This document shows, in pieces, positions 46,970-58,543 of a stretch of 64,000 bases of DNA. Below the pieces are notes generated by a model. The model saw nothing but the letters and a program-made list of their open reading frames with translations, had not been told where the DNA came from and did no database searches. The stretch spans positions 1,302,001 to 1,366,000 of the forward strand of contig CM056874.1 of assembly GCA_029876055.1 (NCBI GenBank), written 5' to 3'. This DNA is from Madurella fahalii (Eukaryota; Ascomycota; Sordariomycetes; Sordariales). Position 1 is the stretch's first letter. Each line of letters begins with the position of its first letter. The position numbers were made by a program, and so were the translations under genes.

Positions 46970-49391
46970 TCAATAAACGGGCCCGGTGTCGTATCCCGTC
47001 TCGTCGATGAATGCGTCCCAAGTTGCCTGTCCGCATGTCAACAACAACCCCCTTGCACGAAACAATAGTGAAGAAAAGTTGAACTCACCCAGTCAAAATC
47101 CATGTCTGTCGACACATCCATGTCCTTGAAGCTGTCATAAAAAGGCGCCTCAGCATTGTTAAACCTCGGTGTAGGCCCCGGCAATATTGAGTCAAATGGC
47201 GTTTCGGGGGTATCCGTCTCCGCCGTCCCGGAAATCATCCGCGTCTCGGTCTCCATGGTCTCCACAACCATCGCCCTGGTATCGTCCACCAAACCGGTAA
47301 CCATCCTAGTCAACAATCGATACGTCTTGCCAGCCTCATCGCACACACTCGCCGCCTCGGCCCATTTCGCACACGACGTTTGCAGGGCACCCATCAACAC
47401 CGTATCTTTATGCTCCCCTCTCCTAGACTCCTCAGTGGCGTTCGGAGTAGAACACTTCCGGCGCACCTCCAGCTCCAAAACCAAAACCATAGCCGCGAGC
47501 GCGAGGATTTGCCTGGTCTGGGAAATGTCGTATAAGGCTGGGGGAATCATCTGCTGTATCTCCACCAGGGCATGAGCAGAGGCGATACACGCTTTGCGCG
47601 AGGTTGCGAAGCGTGTGTCGCTTCGATACCGGAGGGAAAGGAAGCGTCTATGAAGGAGACACATGCCCTTATGGTACATGCATAGGAGGCCTAGGTTCGG
47701 TACGCTTGCCCCCGTGTTTCCTGTCCGAGAAGGGCCGAGGAGGGGGTTCAAGGACGAGAACGGAGAAAGGGAAGGGCGCAAATGCTCCGGTATCGCGTCG
47801 TACGCGATGCGTAGGGCACGATCAACCTCCAGCACGGCATCGTATCCCGAACTCGAACCCCCTGGGAACGGTGACATCAGAGGGGGCGGGGAATAAACCG
47901 CATCCGCAACCCTCCCGAGAACACGGAACAGCCGGCCCTTGGCGATAAGGTAAGTCGTCGGCGTCATCTCCGCCATCGGCCGCGACGCCGGCAACTCCGC
48001 ATGCAAGTCATCAGACAGCTCCCAATCAAAGACATTCCTCGGCTCCGCCGCGTCGGCATGCACCGACCCCGTCACCATACGGGGAAACCCAGCCAGCAGC
48101 GAGGCCATGTCATCCATGGCCACGACGCTCAGCCACACGCGCCGACGGAGCTCCGCGCGCAGCGGGGAGAAGAGAGACAGAGGAGGATCACGGTGGTACC
48201 CCATGTTGATCGCTGCGCGCACGATGACACCGGTCATGATCCACAGGCCGCGACGGTTATCGTCTTTGCGGTTGAGTTCGGCCGTGGCGTTGAAGCGGAG
48301 CGTTTCGACGGTGTATGGTAGACATTTCGCGATGTCGCCGCTCAGGAGGCACTGTGCCGTACGGGTGCGATAAAGGTGAAGGCGAGACTCGGAGAGGCCG
48401 GAGTAGGAAGAAGGTTCGAGGTCCGGGTGCTGGTGGTAGGCGAGCATGGTGATGCCTAGGATGGAGAAGAGGAGGCCTAGCCAGATGAGGTTGGTGCGCG
48501 ATGGGTCTTCCCAGTGGTCGTCATACTTTATTCGTTAGTCAAATGCCGGGCGGTGCGTGCTGAGAGGGGAAGTACCTCGCGCATAAAAGTCGGCAAATGG
48601 ATTATCGCTAGAGGTGTATAAGTCAATTGTCCTATGTAGCATCCCGGCATGGTAGACATACGAGGAACAGTAATGGGAAACGACGACTGGTCAAAGAAGA
48701 ACGCAATCAGCCGGTCGACCTCTGCCTTGGGTGGCAAGCTGGACAAGATGTCGACGCGCTCGGGCGGCTTCGCCTGGGTGAACAAGAGGCTGGATCCGTC
48801 TACCGTGTGGGACAGGGCCGGCCAGAGCGAGTCCTGGATTTGGTCGTCCCATGTTGCTCGGAGGGCATGAATCTAGAAACACATTAGCTGAGATGGGAAC
48901 GCTTATCGACGAAAACGAGGGCGAAAAGGGATAAAGAGAGAGAGAAAGGAGGATGGACCTCGTCCAAGACAGCATCCAGGTCTTCCCCGGCGAGGTACAC
49001 CGAGTGGACCCCATCCATGACGGTCTTCCCGGGACCGGCCTCACGGCTTGTGCCATTGCTCGCTAATGCAGATGACCGAACTTGCCTCTCAGCCAGCTGC
49101 TTAACCAGCCCTTCGGGACGGTCGATGCGCTGGCGCATGAGGACATCGCCGGTAGTCGAAGGGGGTCGATGGTTGGGCCCCTGAAACTGGCAGTTCGCTT
49201 GGCTGTTGCGGGCTGTGCAGTTTTGGCAGGGTTTCTCCCGGTTGCATTTGAGCCTGTCTCCGTCAATTATCTTAGTAGGTCATCCCAAGTCTCATCGAAA
49301 TCTCAATTTGGGAACTGTTGACACACTTTCTGGCGCGACAGGGGTCACACGAGAGCGGGATGCGCAATCGTCGACGCGGTTTGGTCTGCAT
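46970..49391 (-). CDS. Zn2Cys6 transcription factor with fungal-specific regulatory domain
   Basis: Six inferred exons (49391-49327, 49253-48959, 48872-48662, 48607-48576, 48525-47089, 47026-46970) splice in phase to about 698 residues. The zinc cluster is split by the first intron: Cys15, Cys18, Cys25, Cys31, Cys34 and Cys43 give the canonical CX2CX6CX5CX2CX8C. The fungal_trans domain is in the long exon, with GLWIMTGVIVRAAINMGYHRDP and ELRRRVWLSVVAMDDMASLLAGFPRMV. The C-terminus WDAFIDETGYDTGPVY is made by the last small exon. Exon 4 is only 32 bases. Two donors (GTGTGT and GTCCAT) are non-standard. Such proteins are nuclear regulators of metabolism; the divergent dehydrogenase gene, 372 bases away, is the obvious candidate target. 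Confidence 0.88.
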
Positions 49392-49763
49392 GGCGTCGGC
49401 TCAGGATGACTCGCTATCTATCTATTCTCGCTGAGAAAGAAGTTCATGAGTGCGGTGGTGAGAAGTCTGGCGCCATGGAGATACGCGGCACGTGATTGTT
49501 AAATCCGCGGAGATGACCGCGATCCCCGGCTCTGGTCGATAACACACCCATTGCTCTAAATCCATGGAGTAGGTGACATATCCATTTCTATAGATACTCG
49601 TGTAACGTAGAACACCTGGGTATAAATGTAACGAGAGAACATAGTGTTTTGCGTAAGTGCACAGAAGGACCACCACTTATCAAGTTATTAAGCACCGGCT
49701 TGCGGTTGGAGATTTACTTACTCCGTGACGCACCGTGCATATCCCCGTCAAGATAGAGTGACG
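49392..49763. promoter_or_regulatory. Shared divergent promoter, Zn2Cys6 factor / dehydrogenase
   Basis: 372 bases between divergent ATGs. It contains CCGCGG at 49505-49510, further CCGCG and CCCCGG words within 20 bases, and CACGTG at 49489-49494. Zn2Cys6 proteins usually bind paired CGG triplets, so control by the neighbour is plausible. Spacing is not decisive. Confidence 0.4.
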
Positions 49764-50789
49764 ATGCCCTCCCTCGGCGACTTCTTTTACACTCAATTCC
49801 TGCTCAAAATCCCCAAACCCACGGCCTCTTTTGCCTCCAAAACCGTCGTCATCACAGGCGCCAACTCGGGTCTCGGGAAAGAAACAGCCAAACACATTGT
49901 CCGCCTCGGCGCCAGCAAAGTCATCCTCGCCTGCCGCAGCCAATCCCGCGGCGACGCCGCTAAGGCCGAGATCGAATCTCTCTTTCCACGCTGTACACCA
50001 GGCACGATCGAGGCATGGCCTCTCGACCTCGAATCTGCCGCTTCGATTGCTGCCTTTGCCCAGCGCGCAGCGAAGAATCTACCGCGTCTCGATGTGGTAA
50101 TCAACAACGCCGGCATCCATGGCATGGGCTCCAAGTTCAAGCTGGTCTACGGCACCGAACACACCCTCGCGGTAAACGTCGTTGGCACGTTCCTGTTGGC
50201 CATACAGCTCCTGCCAATCCTCAGAAGCACGGCGCGTAAACACGGGGTGGACACGCACATGACCACCGTCACCTCGGCGTTGTACGACGCTGCCAAGTAC
50301 CCTTCCCCTCCCATGCCCCTCGATAAAAATGGTGAGGATATCTTCATGTGGTTCGCACAGGAAGACCGTGTCAATCAGATGAACCAGTACAACCTCTCCA
50401 AGCTGCTGCAGATTTACGTCCTCATTCGTCTCAGCGCCCAGGAACAACAAGCGGGATCAGACACGCAGGGAGCAGAAGGAAGAGTGGTTATCAACTCCCT
50501 AGACCCATGCTTCTGCAAAACCGGCCTCGGCCGTGGCCTTAGCGGTCCCCTTCGCGTGTTACGTGTCTTCGAAGCTATCGCAGCACGTCCTGCGGAGGAA
50601 GGTTCTAGATTGGTGGTGCAGGCTGCGTCGGCCGGACCGGAGACGCACGGGTTGTACATGCGGGCTGGCAAGGTGCGGGCGTATGAACCCGTCGCGCTGG
50701 ACGAGGCCAAGGGCGCGCATGTGTGGGAGGCGCTGAGCAGGCGGCTGGAGGCGTTGTCTCCGGGAGTGTTGAGTAATCTAGCGGGATGA
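49764..50789 (+). CDS. Short-chain dehydrogenase/reductase
   Basis: A 341-residue single-exon protein. The Rossmann motif TGANSGLG is at 31-38, NNAG at 114-117, and the catalytic residues are Ser171 (TVTSAL), Tyr209 and Lys213 (YNLSK). The ORF is open upstream to 49725 but the start at 49764 (MPSLGDFFYTQ) matches the family N-terminus. The size and the LACRSQSRGDAAKAEIE segment, with basic residues after strand 2, suggest NADP(H) and the retinol-dehydrogenase/WWOX-like group common near fungal metabolite clusters. Substrate unknown. Divergent from the Zn2Cys6 factor; no synthase gene is in reach, so a metabolic cluster is not shown. Confidence 0.88.
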   Translation: MPSLGDFFYTQFLLKIPKPTASFASKTVVITGANSGLGKETAKHIVRLGASKVILACRSQSRGDAAKAEIESLFPRCTPGTIEAWPLDLESAASIAAFAQRAAKNLPRLDVVINNAGIHGMGSKFKLVYGTEHTLAVNVVGTFLLAIQLLPILRSTARKHGVDTHMTTVTSALYDAAKYPSPPMPLDKNGEDIFMWFAQEDRVNQMNQYNLSKLLQIYVLIRLSAQEQQAGSDTQGAEGRVVINSLDPCFCKTGLGRGLSGPLRVLRVFEAIAARPAEEGSRLVVQAASAGPETHGLYMRAGKVRAYEPVALDEAKGAHVWEALSRRLEALSPGVLSNLAG

Positions 50790-51430
50790 TGATCGGAACT
50801 CTGATATTTTCCTTTCCTTTTAAATTTTCGGACCTCTTCCATATCTCTCCTCGTTGGTCCATTACTTGTTTCCTCAGTCGAAGGTGTGATAGGATAAGAC
50901 TGTTGATATATAATACCTCCTACCTCAGATTGGTGGTATTGCTGGCTTGTAGTTACAAATTAGACCTTGAAGTTGTAAGAGACGAGTGTCGAATTTTGCA
51001 AGATGTACCCCGCACATTGGCGCTCCACGTTGGGCTTCGCCTCGAACAGCATTTATACCTTTGCGTCCAGTGAAATGGTGCAGAAACACACATCTACACC
51101 CACATACCCATCAAATCAAGGGGGAGGGCAAAGGTGGCCAAATGCCAGACAGACAAGATAGACAGGACAGGCCAGGCGACACCACAACAAATTGGGTTGC
51201 TGCAGCCTGGACAAAGTCAAAACCACATATGCAGATAGAGCTCCCTCTGATCAGAGGGAGATCGCCTTGAACGCAGAAGAAGCTCGTCAATTGAGTCTTG
51301 TAACAAGTGTGGAAAAGAGTGCTGCATTGATTGTCCTGTCTACGGTGCAATGGCCAGGACGGCCTTAGTTATAGTGCAACGAAAAATGGGCCCACAGCAA
51401 GTTCCAGCCCCCGGGACGCTTTCCCAGTAA
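50790..51430. other. Intergenic, with 20-bp palindrome
   Basis: 641 bases. Apart from the palindrome at 51241-51260 nothing is recognised. Confidence 0.45.
51241..51260. repeat. 20-bp perfect palindrome
   Basis: ctccctctgatcagagggag is identical to its reverse complement, with no spacer. It is about 170 bases before the transposase relic. Confidence 0.9.
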
Positions 51431-52172
51431 GTGTTGGCCCTTGATGAGAGGGACCCTATCTTCTGGGGACCTTTTCCCCCAACTCACTATAGGAATGAGC
51501 TTGAAAAACTAGTCTCCCTAACCTACTTAGCACCCCTGGATAAGGTCAACTTTATAAGGGCTTATGTCAAGACTCGTGAGATTGGGATGACTGAAAAGAA
51601 CATCCTATCTGGCTGGAGAATCATTAGGAATTGGCTAATCTCACGTGCCAAAGCTCTAAGGCATCCAGAGATTCAAGAAGATAAGACAGAGGCTTCTCCA
51701 GAACTTACACCTTATTTAGGCTCGGATGATACGCCGAAGACCAGCCGTCAGATTCGTGATATTGGCAAGAGCAAGATTCCTACGATGCGGAGACGATACG
51801 CCGTGATAGCTAAAGGCTTTGAAAGTCAGGAACCGATGCTGGCGGCAAACTAATGCTGTCAGAATTGCCAGTCTGGAGGAAGAAGTGGCCCGTCTGAAGA
51901 GAGGGAAGAAAAGAAAGGCCATTCCCAATCCCAACAGACTCTTCATGACATTGAGCGAGATTCTGGCGACCGGGGGAGCTATTTCCGAAGTTGGAGGCGA
52001 AACAGAGCCTGTTGTGGTGGATTCTGACTCAGGGGAGGAGGTGGTCTCAGAGGCGGAGACGACTTCGGTTATCGACGTCAAGGTGGAATCTGAATCCCCT
52101 CAGGTTACCACCAGATTGGGGCGCCCGAGGGAAAAAAACAAGGAAGTAGATGGAGCCGTAAATTCTCTATAG
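51431..52172 (+). pseudogene. Remnant of pogo/Fot1-type DDE transposase, 3' part
   Basis: Two overlapping frames (51431-51853 and 51819-52172) together look like the C-terminal part of a Tc1/mariner-superfamily transposase of the pogo/Fot1 group. The first frame has the post-DDE region, with PLDKVNFIRAYVKTREIGMTEKNILSGWRIIRNW-type sequence followed by RAKALRHPEIQ; the second has IASLEEEVARLKRGKKRK and an acidic tail, as in that group. A one-base-type frameshift near 51830-51850 separates them. The DNA-binding half and the three catalytic acids are missing, so the element is 5'-truncated and dead. Two copies of tgtccaaaagg followed by G runs at 52265-52298 may be what remains of a terminal repeat. 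Confidence 0.7.
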
Positions 52173-52959
52173 ATTGATATCTTTGTTATATCTATAACTT
52201 CTAGATTGGTTGCAATTCGTAAGATTCAAAAGCTGGGTTTTTGGTGGGGATCGCTTCATTTGGCTGTCCAAAAGGTGGGGGTGTCCAAAAGGGGGGGTGG
52301 GGCATAGTATCATGTAGCAGTATTAAGTTTGAGCTTTCTATATATCAAATTGAACTGGTTGAGAAATTCTCAGTGGGAATATTCCCAGTGGGAATATTTT
52401 CAGTCGAGAAAACAGTCCAGTCGCGTATGTACAGGCTATCCTGCAGGGCCAAGATCCCAGCCAAGATCGTTTTCTGAAGACCCGTCAGCGCGCTGGGGTC
52501 GTTTCTGAAGAGCGAAATCCACCACTACACCCGCGTGAGACAAAGCCCAAGCCCCCTTAGACTGCCAAAGTAGGGCATGTCAGGCTCTGTATCTCTTTAA
52601 CCTCGACCACCAGTCTTCATCATCGGTAACACAACTGCCTGGCAGTACACTTACTCGAGGAGACTATCTCAAGGGCAACATCCTGGGCGATGTGCAGAGA
52701 AGGAGAACTGTAACAAAGCTCATTGTAAAATGGGCAGGTGAAGCATGCTTGCTCGTGGCATCCTGCGCATTTACCTCCTCTTGACTTGTTGACGCCAGTC
52801 ATGTACCCTTAGCCCACACGAACATAGGTCGTACCTGTAATCCTGTACCGACAGAGCTGATATCCCCCGGCTGGTCCGGCACCGGACTTTGACACGTCGC
52901 GCTTGATCTCTGGTCCACTCCCGGCATTCCGCCACAAACCTCGCATTTTCTGAAGAGCA
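52173..52959. other. Spacer after transposase relic
   Basis: 787 bases, AT-rich. It contains two 17-base copies of a tgtccaaaagg word at 52265-52298 and a 15-base direct repeat (cagtgggaatattcc-like, two copies) at 52371-52400. No gene recognised. Confidence 0.45.
52371..52400. repeat. 15-base direct tandem repeat, two copies
   Basis: cagtgggaatattcc is followed directly by cagtgggaatatttt. The two differ only in the last two bases. Confidence 0.8.
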
Positions 52960-55900
52960 TCATACCGCCGACACTGTCCCGGCATTTCGGGTCCCCGGAA
53001 CCCTTGGTCGAATCGCCCATACGAGAGGACTATGTAGCGCATCCATGACCAAGCTGTCTGCAACATGCAAATAATCCCGCCCCTCTCGAGCCCACATCTT
53101 CTTTAACTTCTCGTCGAACTCGGTCTGCACCATCCGAAGCGCCTCGTACACCCTGACGAGCGACTGGCCGTCCACATTGCGCGTCCAGCTCGGCGCGCTC
53201 TCGGTGTTCTCCGTCCTCATTGAGCGCGGTTTCTGGTGGTCATCCCAGCTCCTCCCCGAATCCGTGTCAGACCCGGCCGGCGATGACAGCTCCTCGTCCT
53301 CCCAGGAATGTTGCACCGCCTTCTTCTTTTTCTTCGCCGTCTCCTTTGTGGTCGTTTTCCCCTTCCCGTCGTCTCCCGACGCCATATACGAACCCCTTGT
53401 TCGCGCCTGCATCAACTCGTGGTCCTCGTCGGAATATCCGTCGGATGCGCCATCCAAAACAGCATCAAAGTCATGACCTCCTCCATCTTCCGACCCACCG
53501 CCAGGCCGCAGGAATCCGGCCAGGCTCGTGACGATGGTCGCAAGCACGAGCGAGAAGTCCATCAGCCGGAACCAGACATCGCCGGCGCGGATGCCGTTGA
53601 CGCGCGTCAGCGCCACCGCGTCGCCGTGCTTGAAAAAGTCGAGCAGGTACGAGTTGCACCCCCTCATGTCCTCGCCGCCGTCGACGTCGTCATCGCTGCC
53701 GATGGGCACAGCCGGCACGGTGCTCTCCTCGAGCGGCACGCCCGCGCGCACCGTCTCGCACAGCTCGCGCACGCTGGCAAAGTCGGCGTCGCCGAAGCCC
53801 GAGAGCGCCGCGAACGGCGATCGGATCGCCACCGGCGGGAGGTGCGGTGGCGGCGGCGGGGAGGAGCTGGAGGAGAGGGCGCCGGGCAGCGAGCCGCGGG
53901 TCCGGGGTGTGGAGGAGCCGGTGTCGCGTCAGCGGCAGCGCGTCGTTGGGCGCGTCGCGCAGGTGCCGCGCCGCGTAGGAGCGGACGTAGTCGCGGAAGA
54001 TGGCGAGCGTCTCGGCGTTGTGTCGCGCGAGGATCTCGTGCGCGCGCCGCAGCAGGGCCGGCAACAGCGAGGAGTGGGCGGTCGAGGACGATGCGCGGGT
54101 GACGGCGCCGCGGCGTGCTGGTCCCCCACCCTGTCGGGCGTAGGGGACCCGGGAGAAGAGGTAGCAGAGCGTCAGGACGAGCTCAAGAGCGGCGCCCCGC
54201 CGCCGTGCCACGTCCATGGCCGGCGAGAAACCGGCGCACGCCTCGTGGAAGTAGCCCTCCTTCAGCAGGGCGTGGAAGCCGAAGGCGGCGGATTCGGTGT
54301 CGTAGAGATGGCTGACGAGGCCGGAGGAGTTCAGCGGCTCGCCCGCCGCGGATAGGAGGTGCTGACGCCGGGGGAATTGGACTTAATTACACCTGCCGGT
54401 ACTGGCGGTTCATACCCGAATAATGCACGCCCACGCCGCGTCGCAGCGCGTTGAGGACAAGCGGTCAGACGGCGCCAGGGCGTATCCTCCGCAGCCGCTC
54501 TTCGAGCTCCTCGCCCGATATCTTCGTCGTGTCTGCAAGGCTGAACCACGCGAGCGGCGCATCGGGATCGAAGCTCTCCCACTTGCTCGTTTCGCGGCTG
54601 GCCGCTTCGCGTTCCAGTTGCGCTCTTCCCTGGCCATCCCCGTCTTCCGCTCCACGGCGCCCAGGTGCGCCGGTCCCGGCTGCCTTTTTTGCGGCTTTGG
54701 ATCGGGCGGCTTTGTGAGCCTTTTTCCAATTTTCAAACTCGGCTACCTTGATAATCCAGGCTGAGTTTTTCTCCCGGTACGTCCTCTCCGCCAATATAAG
54801 GATAGTGAAGAGGCCGGTAGCAATGGCCTCGCACTGGGTGCGGTCGTAGTTGAACAATATCGCCGGCAGAGCGCCGCTTGCTCGCAGGTCCGTCACGAGG
54901 GCGAAAACAGAACGGCTGGATACCATCGGGTCCTTCTTTGCATCATCATCATCCACAGAAGGCCCGCTTCCGTCTGGGTAAGCCGCGTCACAATACGAGC
55001 CGTCAAGTCGCGAGTACCGTGGGCCGCGCAGCTCCTCCCGCAGGGCATCGAAGGGGGATCCGGGATCTGCCATCCACTTGGCGAGCTGGTCCTTAAGCGC
55101 GGCCTCCCATCGAACGACATCAGATTTCTGGATCATCGGCGGCAAGGCTTCTTCGGGGTCCAGGGACCGGGAGATGGTATATTCGGCGGTTTCAAGTCTC
55201 TTCATGCACTTCCAGAGGCTTAGGCAATCTCTCGGCTCCAGGTTTACGTCGTTCAGCGTATCTCGATTCCTAGTCGAATTTCACACAGCAGTTAGCGTAA
55301 GCACTAGGCGGTAGGAGGTGGTGGATAACCAGGTGCTATAAAAACAAAGCTCTTCGAAAGATATCCGACAGGATACGTAAGAGCAACATACTTATCAACA
55401 ATACTCCTAATGGGGTGGACAAACAGAAATAGCGACTCGCCACTTCCCCGGAAATCCGAGTCCAGGCCTGGGAAAGGGAGGCGCTCGACCGGTACGAGAC
55501 CGGTGAACTCGGAGACGGACGGCGCCGGGTCGTCTATGAACTTACGCAGGTCCGAGTACCGCGCCGAGTGCACGATCATATCGAGGTCGAGGCTCTTGAC
55601 GCGCTGGGACTGCTCGAGCCAGGACCGGAAGTCACCCGGGTTCGCGATGGTGGCGGAGAGCGCAATGATAGGGCACGGCGTGAGCAGCAGGAGCTGTTCC
55701 CAGATAACGCCCTCGTCCGACTGGCCGATGCAGTGCACCTCATCGAAGATGATGCGGCGGACGCGACGCGAAAAGTCCTGCGTGCCGCGGGCGTTGGTGG
55801 GGGCCAGGAGCAGAATTTGCTGGATCGAGGGCACCGTCACCAGGATCTGGCACCTCTTATAGCTATTGATGCGGTAGTCCCTCGTATGGATGGCCCAGAC

Positions 55901-58543
55901 GGGCCGGCCCTCGCGGGTGCCGTACCTCTTTGAGAAGCGGGCCTGGACCTCCGCTGCGATCTGATTGACCAGCGCCTTGGTTGGTGCCACGTAGACCAGG
56001 ATGTCGTCGTCATTGGCCTGAAGGACTTTCTTCATCGCGTAGAACGAGATGAACGTCTTCCCGGCCGAGGTTGGCGCGACGGTGAGCACGCTCTTGTTGG
56101 CGTCGATGACGTCCAGAACCTTGCGTTGCCAGGCGTCTGGGTTGAACGACGTAACACGCGGATCCGGCGCCGAGTCGAAGCTACGTTCCAGATAGGGCCC
56201 GCAATGCTCAAGCAAGAACCCGCGGGGCGTGGTGCTCGCGGGCAGTAGCTTCACCGCCTCTATTACGAGAGGCTTGAAGGCTAGCGGTCTATTATCGGCC
56301 CTCGAGGTTAGAGGGGCGGGACATCGCAATGGAATTTGCAGAGACTTCTCCATGGCCGCCAGTTGTAAACTGATATCCTTGGTCAGGCCCAACTTACTGG
56401 CATCGCTGGCTTTCGACCAGGACATAGCGAGGAGAAAGGGAACTGGTAAAGAAAGCAAACAGACATATCAGTTCAGAGTTCTCACAACAGCTCATTCTGC
56501 CTAGGGGGATGGACTAGGGTCGACAGGGATGCTCACTTGCCGATTTCGGCGTTTACGGAGTGTTCCGTATTTACAACAACACGCAACTGAGGTACAGAAG
56601 CACCTCCGCACCGATAATTTGTTCGTATAGAGATAGCAAAGTTGCGAGATACCTCTCGGCTTTGAGATAGCGCTGGACCATAGAGGGCTGCTTTTCGAAT
56701 TCCAAGCATCGTTCCCTCCAAGCGGCAGCAACAGACTGAGACAAGACCGTGGATTTCTCCAGCCTTCGGGCCTCTCCCAGCTCAAGTGCTTTCTACTTGT
56801 TGCTCTTAGGGGCATCCTTCGTCATCTCAGATTCCTTCCTTTTCTCTTTAGGGGTAGTGGAGTGAGGCTCCTTTACAGGTTTTCCCCCCTTGGCAATCGG
56901 ATTGCAGACGACGATCGTCTCCAGCTCAATGTTCTTTCCCGAGGCGCCCGTCAGACTTGCCGAGTAGGCGATCGTGTCAGACATGAACTCCTAGTGCCTC
57001 CGTTAAGCAAAGAATCCTCTAGGTTTCGCAGTGTGCTTAGGGTCAATTTGCGCACGAGCATTGTGCCAGTGTGTCAGTTCTTGGAATATCTTTCCCGAGA
57101 CCGGGGACTCGGAAATGACACCGTTTGTGTCGAGCCGGACGTCTGCTAAATACTGATCCATTACTGGGTGGCTGAAGAGCAATACAGATGGTACCGTCTC
57201 CGGTAGGTGGTCTTGGCTGGGCAGTTCGATGTCGCCGACTGTCCGATCGGCCGCACTCCATGGGATGCCGAACGGTGGTTTGGTGATGTTAACACCGCTC
57301 AAGTCGCTGAGCAACTTTACCATCATAGTGACTTCCTGACAGAGTTGTGCCGGCAACAGGTTGCCGAAGAGATTGGCGGAAGCGTTGAGGTAGAGACATC
57401 CATCGAAAGGTCAAAGGCGTCCCATTTCAAGTTCGTGAAGCATCTCTCAAACCAACCCACGAGTCCCTCCCGAGCAGCCTCAAAGAACTTCGTGAGGAAA
57501 GCGGCATCGGCAGCCGTGCCGGCACTGGGTTCCTGCTTGGCAAAGCTTCGCTGAGGAAGACCACAATGACGGAGAAGAGCGAGGTGAAGAAGAACCGCGA
57601 CAACCTGTCGTGGTGGCATACCGCTCTCGTTGTTGTCTTTCGTCCCGGGAGAAGAAAGCACCGAAGAGAGAGCGCAGATTGAGATGAACTCCCTGGCAGT
57701 CAAGGCTTCGGCAATTCCTGTTTCGGCAAGTCTCTTCATTGTCTGTGCCATGATGGGCGGCGGCGTTGGAGGGAACGGATGCTGTTCTTCCCGCACTGGC
57801 AGAGGCGTAGAATTGCTCCTGGGTGTTGTCATGGGCAAATACGTCTGCAGGTGGGTTGTTAGTGCCTACTCTTGGCTCTATCATCAGTGTCTTCGACGAA
57901 TGCCACGTAGTATCCGGCCAAGGTCATCTTATGCAGAATTTCCAGAGGCGTGCTGTACTCGTGGATACTACTACCCTCTAGTCCATCGTGATGGGCATTG
58001 GAGCCTAGAAAGAAATGGAGGGGATTGCTGTCAAGGTATTTGTGGAAGAGGCCGCTCTCCAGACTCGGGAACAGGTAGCTGGATTCTGCCCCCCTCATCT
58101 GCCCGCGGCTGACGGGGCAGGAAAAGTGCTGGATGAGCACAGCGCGAGCGAGACGGTATTTGCTGGCACGCAAGTTGTCCATTCGTGCTTCAGCGGGCAT
58201 GCAGATATCCGCGTCCTCCTCGAACCACAGGGCGTTGAAGATGCAGCCACGGTCCCTGAGCTTGGCAAGGAAAGTCTCAACCGCATGAACTGCATGCAAG
58301 AGCTGGAAGCCATCTGATACGGATGGAAGAGTCAGCAGGTAAATGGAGTTTATGGGCTCGAATCTTTAGGAGACGGCGTCGAAGTTTTCAAGGCTCACAG
58401 CTGAAACCGACACGGGCATGCTCCAGACAGTAGGTGAGCAACGCCTCGCCATGGATGGCAAACAGGCCTCTGCCAGCAAAATCACCGACAATGTCGACCC
58501 GGATGGGGTGGAGCGAGTCGCACCACCACTAAAACTGCGACAT
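52960..58543 (-). pseudogene. Broken DDX60-like superfamily 2 (Ski2-related) helicase gene
   Basis: Fragments in collinear order cover a whole DDX60-like protein. The N-terminus is at 58543 (HPIRVDIVGDFAGRGLF), then FQLLHAVHAVETFLAKLRDRG; the middle contains DTIAYSASLTGASGKNIE; the helicase core has motif I APTSAGKT, motif II FDEVHCIG and motif III ALSATI (55304-56458); the family C-terminus has RSPFAALSGFGDADFASV, GDVWFRLMDFSLVLATIVTSL and FDEKLKKMWA. In-frame stops: 58529-58531 (codon 5), 57003-57005, 56991-56993, 56793-56795, 56571-56573, 56553-56555, 54465-54467 and 54387-54389. Frameshifts lie near 57390 and near 53900-53930. Between HYSGMNRQYRQV (54390) and RQHLLSAAGEPLN (about 54365) the region with helicase motifs V and VI is missing, roughly 450 bases by family comparison. 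Several introns still have good splice sites. Clearly non-functional. Confidence 0.85.

Noticed and set aside
56991..57005. The two stops at 57003 and 56991 as part of an intron
   Set aside because: A CACTAG acceptor exists, but no upstream donor restores phase, and the family sequence continues on both sides without a gap.
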